A stretch of DNA of 64,000 bases from Elusimicrobia bacterium GWA2_62_23 (GTDB lineage Bacteria; Elusimicrobiota; Elusimicrobia; Elusimicrobiales; UBA9959), in contig MGTV01000019.1 in assembly GCA_001799635.1 (NCBI GenBank), positions 1-64,000 of the forward strand, written 5' to 3'. Position numbers and translations under genes: made by a program. Below the pieces are notes generated by a model. That model had not been told where the DNA came from. It did not search any database and worked only from the letters and a program-made list of their open reading frames with translations. Numbering within the stretch: position 1 is the stretch's first letter; each line of letters starts with the position of its first letter. Below are positions 17,286 to 26,134 of this stretch, piece by piece.

Positions 17286-18020
17286 CTAGTCTATACGGCC
17301 GAGGAGACGGAGCAGGCCGTCGAGGATGGTCATGGGGTGGGGCGGACAGCCGGGGATGTAAAGGTCCACGGGGATGTCCTTGGGAATGCCCACGCATTCG
17401 TCGTGTCCAGCATAGGGCCCGCCGCCTATGGCGCAGGCCCCGCAGGCGATGACCACTTTAGGTGAGGAAACAGCGTCGTAAGTCTTGCGCAGGGCCAGTT
17501 CCATATTCTTAGTCACCGGCCCGGTCACCAGGATGCCGTCCGCGTGCCGCGGCGACGCCACGAACTGTATGCCGAAGCGGCCCATATCCCAAGCCGGCGT
17601 GCCCAGCACATTGCAGTCCGCCTCGCAGGCGTTGCAGCCGCCCGCGCTCACCTGGCGCAGCCGGAACGAACGGCCGAAGATGCCCCGCAGTTCCGTTCCC
17701 AACGCGTCCGCCCGCTTAAGGACCGAGCCCTTCACCGCCAGGTCCTCGCGCCGCGACGAGCAAAGCCGGTGATCGCGCGTGAAAGAAACACCCGCCGGGT
17801 CGGCCGCGGCGCAGGCGCCGCAGAAAACGCATTTCCCCAGGTCCAGCACCGGGTCAGCCCCGGCGGTAATGGCCGAGTACGGACAAGCCGCGGCGGCCTT
17901 CTCCAGGCGGCCTGACAGCTCCGGGCGCCCAAGCCCGCGGGGGGGCAGGCGCAGGTCCGCCGCCGGGAAGTCCATGGTGCGGTAGCCCTGCTTCAGCCGG
18001 GCCAGCAAAGCCTTTATCAC
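17286..18020 (-). CDS. Ehr-like complex: ferredoxin/NuoB-type small subunit fusion
   Basis: The 244-residue protein joins two Fe-S modules. Residues 40-85 are a shortened HyfH/NuoI-type ferredoxin with C46 (ACPYSAI) and C64-x2-C67-x2-C70 (CVFCGAC): together exactly one [4Fe-4S] site, the other cluster's ligands being absent. Residues 120-240 are the NuoB/HyfI-type small subunit with C129-x2-C132 (GGCNACEADC), C193/C196 (IACGACAIGGG) and C225 (PGCPPHP) for the N2-like cluster. It is the last gene of the operon and overlaps the large-subunit gene by 4 nt. It would carry electrons from a soluble donor to the membrane complex. Separate HyfH and HyfI polypeptides are usual, so the fusion is noteworthy. 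Confidence 0.88.
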   Translation of the reverse strand: MIKALLARLKQGYRTMDFPAADLRLPPRGLGRPELSGRLEKAAAACPYSAITAGADPVLDLGKCVFCGACAAADPAGVSFTRDHRLCSSRREDLAVKGSVLKRADALGTELRGIFGRSFRLRQVSAGGCNACEADCNVLGTPAWDMGRFGIQFVASPRHADGILVTGPVTKNMELALRKTYDAVSSPKVVIACGACAIGGGPYAGHDECVGIPKDIPVDLYIPGCPPHPMTILDGLLRLLGRID

Positions 18021-19471
18021 AGGTCCCTCCCGCAGTAGGACAGGTTGAAACTCTTGTTGCAGAGGGGAAAATCCGAGATCTCGCCGCCGCGCAGGGCCAT
18101 GGCCAGCCCCTGCCAGTTGTGGAAGGACGGGTCCACCACCTTGTAATGGCGCAGGCGGCCGTCGGGCCCGGTCAGGGCGAAGTGACAGATCTGCCCGCGC
18201 CAGCCCTCCGTGAGGGCCACAGCCGCGCTGTCGGGGCGCAGCGGCCCGCAGTCGGCCGCGAGCGGGCCCTCCGGCAGGGCGTCCAGCCAGCCGGCGACCA
18301 GTTCAGCGGACTTCTGTATCTCCAGCCAGCGCACGTAGGCCCGGGAATACACGTCGCCGCTGCCGGAAACGCTGACGGTGAAATCCTCGTAGGGGCCGTA
18401 AGGGAAATTGCGGCGGGTATCCAGCGGCACCCCGGAAGCGCGCGCGGCGGGCCCCACCAGCCCCAGCCCCTCGGCCGTCTCCCTGGAGACAACCCCTGTG
18501 TCTTCGAAGCGGTCGGCCACCGAGCCCGTCTCCCAGAGCAGGCCCACGGCGTTCTCCACGCCGCGGAAAGTGTCCTGCAGGCGCAGCCGCAGCTCCTTGA
18601 TGAGCGCGAAATCCAGGTCGAAGTTCACGCCGCCGGGGCGGAACATGTTCCGCCCGAAGCGGTTGCCGCAGACGAGGGCCGTCATGTTCAGAAAATCTCC
18701 GCGCAGGCGGCCGCAGAAGTTGGCGGTCGGCAGAAAGGCCACGTCGCCGGCCAGCGCGCCCAGGTCCCCGGTGTGGTTGGCCAGGCGCTCCAGTTCCAGC
18801 ATGATGCCGCGCAGCACCTGGGCCCTCGGCGGCACATTGACCCCGGCCAGGGCCTCCAGCGCCGAGCAGTAGGCCCAGACATGGCCGGCCGTGGTATCGC
18901 CCGCCAGCGTTTCGGCGTAATGCAGGGACCTGGCGTCGGGACCGGCGGAGAGCCGCCGCTCCACGCCGCGGTGCTGGTAGCCCAGCATGATCTCCAGGTG
19001 AAAGACCTTTTCGCCGTGGCACTGGAAGCGGAAATGCCCGGGTTCTATCACCCCGGCGTGGACGGGGCCAACCGCAACCTCGTGCACCTGGCTGCCGTGC
19101 ACGGTGAAGAAATCGGCCACGCCCGGCACGGCCCCCGGGGTATTGAACCGGATGGGCTTAAGCCAGGGATGCCCCTCTGGTTTCAGGCCGGACTGTTCGA
19201 AGATCTCCCGCTCGAAAAGATGCAGCTGGGGGAAAGAGGGCGTCAGCGCGCGGAACGAGGGCCCGGCGGCCCGGCAGGAATACACTTCGACGCGGCCTTC
19301 GCGGTCGAACCCTATGGCCATCACCAGCCGGTGCTCAGGCCCCTCCGGAACGGCGAAATAGGCCAGCGTCCTGCCGCCGGCGCCCAGGCGGGACGCGGCG
19401 GTCTCGAAGAAAAGCGCCGGGTCCATATCGGCCGCGGGCATGTCGAATGAAGAAAGGTTTTCCGTTTTCAT
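18017..19471 (-). CDS. Ehr-like complex: HyfG/NuoCD-type large subunit lacking Ni-Fe cysteines
   Basis: The 484-residue protein fuses a NuoC-like N-terminal part (about 15-110) to a NuoD/HyfG-like catalytic part. Where [NiFe] hydrogenases have the first CxxC (ERVCGIC), this protein reads ETLAGDT (187-193). Where they have DPCxxC near the C-terminus it reads DPSFHN (447-452), followed by DFPLCNKSFNLSYCGRDL. All four nickel ligands are therefore missing, as in the energy-converting hydrogenase-related (Ehr) group. It cannot be a normal hydrogenase; quinone, or another redox partner, may be used instead. I chose the ATG at 19469-19471, 2 nt past the previous stop, over a TTG 24 nt upstream. Confidence 0.88.
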   Translation of the reverse strand: MKTENLSSFDMPAADMDPALFFETAASRLGAGGRTLAYFAVPEGPEHRLVMAIGFDREGRVEVYSCRAAGPSFRALTPSFPQLHLFEREIFEQSGLKPEGHPWLKPIRFNTPGAVPGVADFFTVHGSQVHEVAVGPVHAGVIEPGHFRFQCHGEKVFHLEIMLGYQHRGVERRLSAGPDARSLHYAETLAGDTTAGHVWAYCSALEALAGVNVPPRAQVLRGIMLELERLANHTGDLGALAGDVAFLPTANFCGRLRGDFLNMTALVCGNRFGRNMFRPGGVNFDLDFALIKELRLRLQDTFRGVENAVGLLWETGSVADRFEDTGVVSRETAEGLGLVGPAARASGVPLDTRRNFPYGPYEDFTVSVSGSGDVYSRAYVRWLEIQKSAELVAGWLDALPEGPLAADCGPLRPDSAAVALTEGWRGQICHFALTGPDGRLRHYKVVDPSFHNWQGLAMALRGGEISDFPLCNKSFNLSYCGRDL

Positions 19472-19473
19472 GT

Positions 19474-20979
19474 TCAGCGTCCCGCCGCCGCCCAAAGCAG
19501 GGAGTCCAGCCAGGCGGGCACGTAAAGACCCAGACCCAGCACCAAAGCGAAGAACAGTGCCGCCGGCAGCAGCATGCCCGCAGGTTCGGCGTAAGGCTTC
19601 TCGCCTTCCTTCTGCCCGCGGTCACCGAAAGTCATGGCGATGAACACCCGGGCCATGCCCGTGAACAGCACGGCTAGGAAGAAGAGGAAACCCGCGGCCA
19701 GCCAGTAATGCCCGCCGGCCACGGCCTCGCGGAGGATCAGGAACTTGGACAGGAACACGCCGGAGGGAGGCAGGCCGGTTATCAGGAAGAAGCCGCCCAG
19801 CCACAGCACGGCCGTGCGCGGGGCGCGCCGCCAAAGGCCGCGCACCTCCGAAATACGCTTGGTCCTCTCCGCGGCCAGGACGTTGCCCGACGTGAAGAAC
19901 AGCCCCGCCTTGGTCAGGGAATGGCTGAGCGCGCCGAGCAGGGCCGCGAACAGCCCCGTGCCGCCCAGCCCGGTGCCCAGGGCCAGTATGCCCATGTGCT
20001 CGATGCTGGAATAGGCAAGCATGCGCTTATAGTCGCGCTGGCCCAGCATGAACATGGCCGCGGTGACCACCGAAAAAAGACCAAAGAGGACCAGCACGCC
20101 TCCCGTAAAATCGGCCAGCCCGGCCGAAACGCAGACGGCGTTCACGCGCAGGACCCCGAGGAAGGCGCAGTTGAGCAGCGCCCCGGAGAGCAGGGCGGAA
20201 ACCAGCGCCGGGGCTTCGCTATGCGCGTCGGGCAGCCAGGTATGGAAGGGGGAAAGCCCCATCTTGGTGCCGTACCCCACGAAGAGGAAAAGGAAAGCGG
20301 CCTTGAGCAGGGGTTTGTCCAGCCCCGGCGCGGCGGCCAGCATGGCCGCGAAGTCTAGCCCGCCGCCGGCCTTCAGCCCGGCCGCGCCCAGGAACAGGTT
20401 GCCCATCAGCGCCAGGGCTATGCCCACCGAGCAGATCAGCAGGTATTTCCAGGTGGCCTCAAGTGAGCGCTTGTGGCGGTGAAAGTAGATCAGCGGGGCG
20501 GAGAGGAGGGTGGTGGCTTCGACCGCGGCCCACAGCAGGCCCATGTGGCGGCTGGAGGTAACGGCGGTCATGGCGGCCAGGAACAACAGCAGGCACCCGG
20601 TGAACACCGCCTCCGGGGCGTTATTGAAGACGAACAGCCCGTCGGCGTCCTCGCCGGGGTCGCTCTTTTCCGCCGCCAGGTAATAGGCGGCGTAATGCGA
20701 GGCGCCCAGGAACAGCAGCGACGTGATGCCCAGGAAGAACAGGCCCAGCGCGTCGAAGGAGAACCAGACGGCCTCGGAAGGGCGCGGATAGAGGGGGGTG
20801 AGCCAGGCCGCGAAAGGAACTCCGCCTGGCCCCTTCAGATAACTCAGGACCGTCAGCGCGGTGAGCAGGAAATGGACCCTTGCGGTCCAGACCAGCAGCA
20901 GGCGGCGCGCCCGGTCGGAGCGCACGATGAAGGCCAGGAACCCGGCGGCCAGCGGCAGGAGCAGGAGAGGGCGGATCAT
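19474..20979 (-). CDS. Ehr-like complex: HyfF/NuoN-type proton-channel subunit
   Basis: The 501-residue protein has about 13-14 membrane helices and the proton_antipo_M core of Mrp/complex-I antiporter-like subunits: GTKMGLSPFHTWLPDAHSEA with the conserved Lys and His region, and RDYKRMLAYSSIEHMG. The order of genes and the extra long N-terminal half fit the HyfF position. Such subunits translocate H+ or Na+ across the cytoplasmic membrane when the complex turns over. The start ATG overlaps the stop of the HyfE-like gene (ATGA). Confidence 0.88.
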   Translation of the reverse strand: MIRPLLLLPLAAGFLAFIVRSDRARRLLLVWTARVHFLLTALTVLSYLKGPGGVPFAAWLTPLYPRPSEAVWFSFDALGLFFLGITSLLFLGASHYAAYYLAAEKSDPGEDADGLFVFNNAPEAVFTGCLLLFLAAMTAVTSSRHMGLLWAAVEATTLLSAPLIYFHRHKRSLEATWKYLLICSVGIALALMGNLFLGAAGLKAGGGLDFAAMLAAAPGLDKPLLKAAFLFLFVGYGTKMGLSPFHTWLPDAHSEAPALVSALLSGALLNCAFLGVLRVNAVCVSAGLADFTGGVLVLFGLFSVVTAAMFMLGQRDYKRMLAYSSIEHMGILALGTGLGGTGLFAALLGALSHSLTKAGLFFTSGNVLAAERTKRISEVRGLWRRAPRTAVLWLGGFFLITGLPPSGVFLSKFLILREAVAGGHYWLAAGFLFFLAVLFTGMARVFIAMTFGDRGQKEGEKPYAEPAGMLLPAALFFALVLGLGLYVPAWLDSLLWAAAGR

Positions 20980-21644
20980 TTGCCGTACTCCCCGCTGCGC
21001 CAGTCGGAAAGTTCCGACAACTCCGCCGTGTCTATGTGGTCGAACTCGCGGCTGATATGGAAGATGGCGATGCCCATCACGAAAACAGCCACGAACACGT
21101 CGAGCAGGATGGCGAGTTCCACCAGCATGGGCTGTTCCACGAACAGGGCCAGGCCGAAGATGTAGATGCCGTTCTCGATGACCAGGTAGCCCAGCACCTG
21201 CGTGATGGCCTTGGTGCGGGTGGTGATGAGCAGGAAGCCGGTGAAAATGGTGGCGAGCGACGCCGGGACTATCCAGGCCACGTTAGTCTCGGGCAGCGGC
21301 AGGCGCGAGCCGAGCCAGGAGGAAGCTATGAACGCCCCGAGGCAGAGCAGGATGGAGGCCGGGTAGCTGATGAGCGGCTCCACGTCCTTGCGGGCCCCGG
21401 AGCGGTCGCGCGCCCGCAGCAACAGCCAGGGGAAGACCACACCCTTGAGCGTGACTATGGCCACCGGGAAGATCAGCGCGCGCACGCCGTGCGCCGCGCC
21501 GCCACCGGCCAGCAGGGGCAGCAGGCCCGCCACCACGCCCTGCACCGCCACGAGGCGGATGCAGCCGGAAAGCGAGCCGGTAACGGCCAGCGCCATGTCC
21601 AGCAGGATCACCACTACTATGATCAGTTCGGCGAAAGTGTTCAT
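20976..21644 (-). CDS. Ehr-like complex: HyfE-type membrane subunit
   Basis: The 222-residue protein has about six membrane helices with small-residue-rich segments (VVVILLDMALAVTGSLSG, GYLVIENGIYIFGLALF). The last segment resembles NuoK's conserved Glu-bearing helix, and HyfE proteins contain a NuoK-like C-terminal half. It would form part of the ion channel next to the HyfC-like anchor. The start overlaps the stop of the HyfC-like gene by one base; its stop overlaps the next start. Confidence 0.82.
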   Translation of the reverse strand: MNTFAELIIVVVILLDMALAVTGSLSGCIRLVAVQGVVAGLLPLLAGGGAAHGVRALIFPVAIVTLKGVVFPWLLLRARDRSGARKDVEPLISYPASILLCLGAFIASSWLGSRLPLPETNVAWIVPASLATIFTGFLLITTRTKAITQVLGYLVIENGIYIFGLALFVEQPMLVELAILLDVFVAVFVMGIAIFHISREFDHIDTAELSELSDWRSGEYGK

Positions 21645-22561
21645 CAGCGTCCCACCTGGAAGATCAGGGCCAGCGCCGAGAAGGCGAAGGCGGTTATCAG
21701 CAAGTACGGCACCTTGGTCAGGCGCAGGCGGGCCAGGACGGATTCCACCACGCCCACCGCCACCGCCACGCCGAGCACGGCGAGCAGGAACAGGGCGGAG
21801 TCGCCGGCCCAGGAGCCGGTGCGCCGCGGCAGCACCATGGAAGCGATCAGGGCCGCGAACAGCCAGAGCTTGAGGGCCGCGCCGTAGAGGATGTAGGCCA
21901 GGTCCGGGCCGCTGTGGTCCAGCACCATCACCTCGTGGATCATGGTGAGTTCCAGGTGGGTATTGGGATCGTCCGCCGGGACCCTGGAGTTCTCGGCGAG
22001 CAGCACTATGAAGAAAGCGGCCGTGAGCAGCGCCAGCACCGGGGCCGCCACTCGCCAGGTTTCCGGAGTAAGGGCCGCGAACATCCCTGAAAGCGAAGTC
22101 TGCCCGCCCACCCTCGCCAGCGCGGCCAGCCCGAGGAAGAAAGCGGGTTCGGCGAAAACGGCGAACTGCACTTCGCGGCTGGCGCCCATCCCCTCGAAAG
22201 CGGAGCCCGTGTCCAGGGCCGCCAGCACGGTGGCGAACCGGGCGAGGCCCAGCAGGTAGAGCAGGAAGATGAAATCGCCCTCGAAGGCGAGGAACGACGG
22301 GCGCCCGGCGAAAGGCAGCACCAGCAGGGCCGTGACCAGGGCGCAGACCCCGGTCACCGGGCCGGCCCTGAACACCCAGGTAGCGGTGCGGCTGTACACC
22401 GGGGTCTTGCGAAAAAGTTTGTAGAGGTCGAAATAAAGCTGGAGCGCCGGCTGGCCGCGGCGGCCGCCGAAGAAGGCCTTCACCCGGTTTATGATCCCGG
22501 GCAGCAGCGGGGCCAGGAGCATGGCCGCGAGGTACTGGGAGAAGGGCTTTATAATTTCCAT
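21644..22561 (-). CDS. Ehr-like complex: HyfC/NuoH-type membrane anchor
   Basis: The 305-residue protein has eight predicted membrane helices and the NuoH/HycD signature RVPADDPNTHLELTMIHE (about 200-217) with its acidic cluster in a cytoplasmic loop, plus an N-terminal KAFFGGRRGQPALQLYFDLYKLFRK block. NuoH-type subunits connect the Fe-S arm to the antiporter subunits and form the quinone-cavity roof in complex I. I placed the start at 22559-22561 (ATGGAAATT), 13 bases inside the previous gene, because the frame upstream is not conserved. Confidence 0.9.
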   Translation of the reverse strand: MEIIKPFSQYLAAMLLAPLLPGIINRVKAFFGGRRGQPALQLYFDLYKLFRKTPVYSRTATWVFRAGPVTGVCALVTALLVLPFAGRPSFLAFEGDFIFLLYLLGLARFATVLAALDTGSAFEGMGASREVQFAVFAEPAFFLGLAALARVGGQTSLSGMFAALTPETWRVAAPVLALLTAAFFIVLLAENSRVPADDPNTHLELTMIHEVMVLDHSGPDLAYILYGAALKLWLFAALIASMVLPRRTGSWAGDSALFLLAVLGVAVAVGVVESVLARLRLTKVPYLLITAFAFSALALIFQVGR

Positions 22562-24516
22562 AGCAGGAGCCCTATGAGGGTGACCACGATGTAGAGGATA
22601 TAGATCTGGAGCCGGCCGTGCTGCAGCCAGCTGAACCGGAAGGCGAGGTCGCGCAGGCGGGCGGCCGCCGGCATATACACGGAATTGTAGAAGACCGCCT
22701 GGGCCTCCAACGAGAAGGAGGCCTTGGCCGGGAAATATTCGGAGATCACCGGGTAGCGGCCTATCTTGCGCAGCAGCGGCTGGAAGAAATCCGTGAGCGG
22801 CTGGGCGAACGAGGAGGCGCCGTACTGCATGCGCGCCGAGGGGGCGGCGTAGCCGCAGTCCCAGGTGCCGGCGACGGCCGGCTCGCGGCCGCCGAGGAAG
22901 GCGCGGCGCTTGGCGGCGGCTATGGCGACGATGCCCAGCAGCGCGAACCCGCCGGCAGAAACGTACAGGAAGGGGGCCATGGCTTCCAGGCCACCGAGGA
23001 AACCGTAGTACGGCCCGAACCCGGAGCCGACGGCGAAGGCGAGCGGTCCGAGCAGCAGCGGGGCCAGCAGCCCCGAACCCAGGCAGAGCACAGCGAGGAT
23101 CCACATGGGGCCGGCCATGAGCCCGCCCGGGGCGTGGGCCCCGGCGGCGCGCTCGGTGCGCGGCTCCCCTAGAAAGGCCACGCCGTAGGCCCGCGCGAAG
23201 GCGGCCGCGGCCAGAGCGCCGGCCGTGGCCAGGGTCAGGCCGGCGGCGGCGCCGGCTATGGCCACCGGGCCGGGGGCGTTCAGCGCCCTGAAAGCGCCTA
23301 TGTAAACGAGGAACTCCCCGGCGAAGCCGTTGAGGGGCGGCAGGGCGCAGGCGGCGGCAGACCCGGCGAGAAAGAGCGCGGCCGCCGCTGGCATGCGTTT
23401 GGAAAGGCCGCCGAGCGCCTCCAGCTCGCCGGTACCGGCCGCGTGCAGGACGGCGCCGGCCCCCATGAACAGCAGGCCCTTGAAGAGCGCGTGATTGAAG
23501 ACGTGCAGGAGCGCTCCCGCGAAGGCCAGCGAGGCCAGCCGGTCGGCGCCGCAGGCGGCGGCCACCACGCCCAGCCCCAGGGCCAGCAGTATTATCCCCA
23601 CGTTCTCAATACTGGAGTAAGCGAGCACCCGTTTAAGTTCATGCTGCGCCAGCGCGAACAGGGCGCCGCCAAGGCAGGAAACCAGCCCCAGCCCCAGCAG
23701 CAGCCAGCCCCACCATTCGGGCCAGGGCCTGAGAAAAGCCAGCACGCGGATAAGTCCGTACACCCCGGTCTTTATCATGACGCCGCTCATCACCGCGGAG
23801 ACGTGGCTGGGCGCCGCCGGGTGAGCTTCGGGCAGCCAGACGTGAAGGGGAATGAACCCGGCTTTCAGGCCGAACCCCGCGAGCGCCAGCAGGAAAACCG
23901 CCGAAGCCGTGCCGCCGGCCGGGGGGGAGAAAGAGGAGAAGTCCATGGAGGGCGCGCCGGCCCCGAGCAGGGCGAACATGGCCATCAGCAGCAGCGCCCC
24001 TGCGCCGCCGGCCGCCAGGTAGATGAACCCCGCCTTGCGCGCCTGTTCCTTCTCGTGCTCGAAGAGGACCAGCAGGAAAGAGGCCGCCGCCATCAGTTCC
24101 CAGCCGAGCAGGAAGAGAACGGCGTTGGAGGCCGTGAAGACCAGCAGCATGGCCGCGGTCAGCAGATTGAACGCGGCCCACGGCAGGGCGGGGTCCTTTC
24201 TGCCTTCGTAAGCCTTAAGATAACCGGCGCCGTAAACGGCGCCCAGACCGGTCAGCAGGAAAAGCGGCACCAGGAAGAAGGCGGCCAGCGGGTCCAGCAC
24301 CAGCGAGAAAGAGCCCAGCGGCACGGACCAGGGAAAAGATACGGTTGCGGGTTCTCCTGAGAGGAGTACCGGAAGGGCGCCTGAAAGGCCGGCCAGCGCG
24401 GCGGCGGCGGCGGCGTAAGTTCCGGCCCGGGCCGGAGCCCCGGGGCGGCCGCGCAGGCAAAGCGGCAGCAGAGCTCCGCAAAGGAGTAAGGCAAGGGCGA
24501 GCAGGAGGAGAGACAT
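22549..24516 (-). CDS. Ehr-like complex: HyfB/NuoL-type proton-channel subunit
   Basis: The 655-residue protein is the first gene of the six-gene operon. It has about 15-16 hydrophobic segments and the antiporter core GFGLKAGFIPLHVWLPEAHPAAPS, HVSAVMSGVMIKTGVYG and ELKRVLAYSSIENVGII, with the conserved Lys and Glu residues of the proton path in those segments. The C-terminal region (about 555-630) shows the 'WDCGYAxPSARMQY' block typical of HyfB/hydrogenase-4 B subunits. No Shine-Dalgarno precedes the ATG. Two NuoL/N-type channels (this and the HyfF-like subunit) imply more than one ion pumped per turnover. Confidence 0.9.
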   Translation of the reverse strand: MSLLLLALALLLCGALLPLCLRGRPGAPARAGTYAAAAAALAGLSGALPVLLSGEPATVSFPWSVPLGSFSLVLDPLAAFFLVPLFLLTGLGAVYGAGYLKAYEGRKDPALPWAAFNLLTAAMLLVFTASNAVLFLLGWELMAAASFLLVLFEHEKEQARKAGFIYLAAGGAGALLLMAMFALLGAGAPSMDFSSFSPPAGGTASAVFLLALAGFGLKAGFIPLHVWLPEAHPAAPSHVSAVMSGVMIKTGVYGLIRVLAFLRPWPEWWGWLLLGLGLVSCLGGALFALAQHELKRVLAYSSIENVGIILLALGLGVVAAACGADRLASLAFAGALLHVFNHALFKGLLFMGAGAVLHAAGTGELEALGGLSKRMPAAAALFLAGSAAACALPPLNGFAGEFLVYIGAFRALNAPGPVAIAGAAAGLTLATAGALAAAAFARAYGVAFLGEPRTERAAGAHAPGGLMAGPMWILAVLCLGSGLLAPLLLGPLAFAVGSGFGPYYGFLGGLEAMAPFLYVSAGGFALLGIVAIAAAKRRAFLGGREPAVAGTWDCGYAAPSARMQYGASSFAQPLTDFFQPLLRKIGRYPVISEYFPAKASFSLEAQAVFYNSVYMPAAARLRDLAFRFSWLQHGRLQIYILYIVVTLIGLLLWKL

Positions 24517-24664
24517 TTACAGTAGAGATCCCGAAAAACCGCGCCGTCAGGGTGGTCTATAAGAGGCATCCGGAACTGCCGCGGCGGTACTTATAATCTA
24601 AAAAATATGGGGGCAAGTGTCAAATCCCGCCGTTTTTATATAGAATAAGCGGCGAGGCCGAATT

Positions 24665-25633
24665 ATGAAAAAACCAGCAAGAAAGAAACCCGCCGCCAAA
24701 AGCCCGGCCGGCATACTGGAACAGATGCTGAATTGCGTTCCCTCGCCGGTCTTCGCGAAAGACCGGGAACACCGCTTCCTTTACCTGAACAAGGCCGCCG
24801 CGGATTTCCTCGGCCATTCCAATGAAAAGATGATCGGCAAGACCGACACCGACTTCTTCCCCGAGGCGCAGGTGCGGGTCTTCTGGGAGAAGGACGACGA
24901 AGTGTTCCGCAGCGGAGCGGAATCCATCAACGAAGAGCAGCTCACCGACGCGGCCGGCGTAAACCATACCATCGTGACCCGCAAGAGCGTCTTCAAGGAC
25001 GGGGAAGGCCGCGATATCCTGATAGGCGTGATCAACGATATCACGGCCATGCGCAAGGCCCACAGCGAACTCTCCATGTTCCGCAAGCTGCTGGAGAATT
25101 CTAACGACGCCATCTTCATAGTGAACCCGCGCGACGGGGCTTTCCTGGACGTGAACGAGACCGCCTGCCGGCGCCTGGGCTATCCGCGCGAGACCCTGCT
25201 GCGCATGACCGTACCTGACATCGAGGAGACCGCCGCCGGCGCCAACGGCTGGGCCGACCTGAAGGCGCGGATACTGGCTTCCGACAACCTGCTCATCGGC
25301 GGCAGGCACCGGCGGGCCGACGCTTCCACCTTCCCGGTGGAGGTCAGCGTAAGCAAGGCCGAAATAGACGGCAAGACCTACCTGCTGGCCAATGCCCGAG
25401 ATATTACCGAAAGGAAAAAGATGGAAGAGGCCATGCGCGAAGTCGACACCCTGCGCGGCCTCATCCCGATCTGCGCCAAATGCAAGAAGATCCGCGACGA
25501 CAAGGGTTTCTGGCAGAAGGTGGAAACCTACCTGGAGAGGCATTCCAACGCCCGCTTCACGCACGGCCTGTGCAAGGAGTGCATGAACGAACTTTACGGC
25601 AAGGAGACCTGGTTCAAGGAAGAGGGGAAATAG
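24665..25633 (+). CDS. Two-PAS protein with C-terminal CxxC...CxxC module
   Basis: The 322-residue soluble protein has two PAS domains (about 17-130 and 135-255), the second ending in ANARDITERK. After a short helix comes a 58-residue module with C270-x2-C273 (LIPICAKCKKIRDDKGFW) and C303-x2-C306 (THGLCKECMNELYG). It looks like a zinc-ribbon and appears at the ends of many bacterial PAS/GAF signalling proteins, without a known role. The gene at 34337 ends in an almost identical module behind a GAF domain. There is no kinase, cyclase or DNA-binding domain, so output is probably through protein contact. It is divergent from the Ehr-like operon with a shared 148-bp promoter region. Confidence 0.8.
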   Translation: MKKPARKKPAAKSPAGILEQMLNCVPSPVFAKDREHRFLYLNKAAADFLGHSNEKMIGKTDTDFFPEAQVRVFWEKDDEVFRSGAESINEEQLTDAAGVNHTIVTRKSVFKDGEGRDILIGVINDITAMRKAHSELSMFRKLLENSNDAIFIVNPRDGAFLDVNETACRRLGYPRETLLRMTVPDIEETAAGANGWADLKARILASDNLLIGGRHRRADASTFPVEVSVSKAEIDGKTYLLANARDITERKKMEEAMREVDTLRGLIPICAKCKKIRDDKGFWQKVETYLERHSNARFTHGLCKECMNELYGKETWFKEEGK

Positions 25634-25636
25634 GCG

Positions 25637-26134
25637 TCAGCGCCCGGCCTTCACCTGGGGGAGATAGGCGCCGTAGCCCTCGCGCTCCATTTCCTCCAGC
25701 GCGACGAAGCGCAAGGCGGCCGAATTTATGCAGTAGCGCAGCCCCCCGGGGGCCGGCCCGTCGTTAAAAACGTGGCCCAGGTGGGAATCGCTCGCCCGCG
25801 AGCGGACCTCGGTCCTTTCCATGCCCAAGGAGACGTCCTTCTTCTCTTCCACCGGCGCCCCGGGCGCCGGCCGGGTAAAGCTCGGCCAGCCGGAGCCGGA
25901 ATCGAACTTATCCGAAGAGAGGAACAGCGGCTCCCCGCTCACCACGTCCACGTAGATCCCTGCCCTGTGGTTGTCCCAATACTCGTTCTTGAACGGCGGC
26001 TCGGTGCCGCAGTTCCTCGTTACCTCGTACTGGAGAGGGGTGAGTTTTTTCAGTTTATCTTCCATCGGGGCCTCCGGGGACCGGGAACAGGCGGTCAGGC
26101 AGAGAAGGACCGCCGGCAGCAGGCGGGGGATCAA
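25637..26134 (-). CDS. msrB: Lipoprotein methionine-R-sulfoxide reductase MsrB
   Basis: The 165-residue product has a lipoprotein signal (lipobox LTAC, Cys about residue 16), then the MsrB domain: [31 protein letters not shown] and the catalytic strand [11 protein letters not shown] with the nucleophilic Cys. The zinc CxxC pairs of some MsrBs are absent, and the usual resolving-cysteine motif SGCGWPSF has Ser, so it is a one-Cys form. It repairs methionine-R-sulfoxide in the cell envelope. I set the start at TTG 26132-26134, which has GGAGA at proper spacing and a TTGA overlap with the previous stop. Confidence 0.85.
   Translation of the reverse strand: MIPRLLPAVLLCLTACSRSPEAPMEDKLKKLTPLQYEVTRNCGTEPPFKNEYWDNHRAGIYVDVVSGEPLFLSSDKFDSGSGWPSFTRPAPGAPVEEKKDVSLGMERTEVRSRASDSHLGHVFNDGPAPGGLRYCINSAALRFVALEEMEREGYGAYLPQVKAGR

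Noticed and set aside
17286-24516. Respiratory complex I or an active hydrogenase-4/formate hydrogenlyase
   Set aside because: There is no NuoE/F/G, NuoA or NuoJ here; the NuoC/NuoD fusion and gene order are of the hydrogenase-4 type, but all four Ni-Fe cysteines are absent and no formate dehydrogenase or Ni-maturation gene is nearby.
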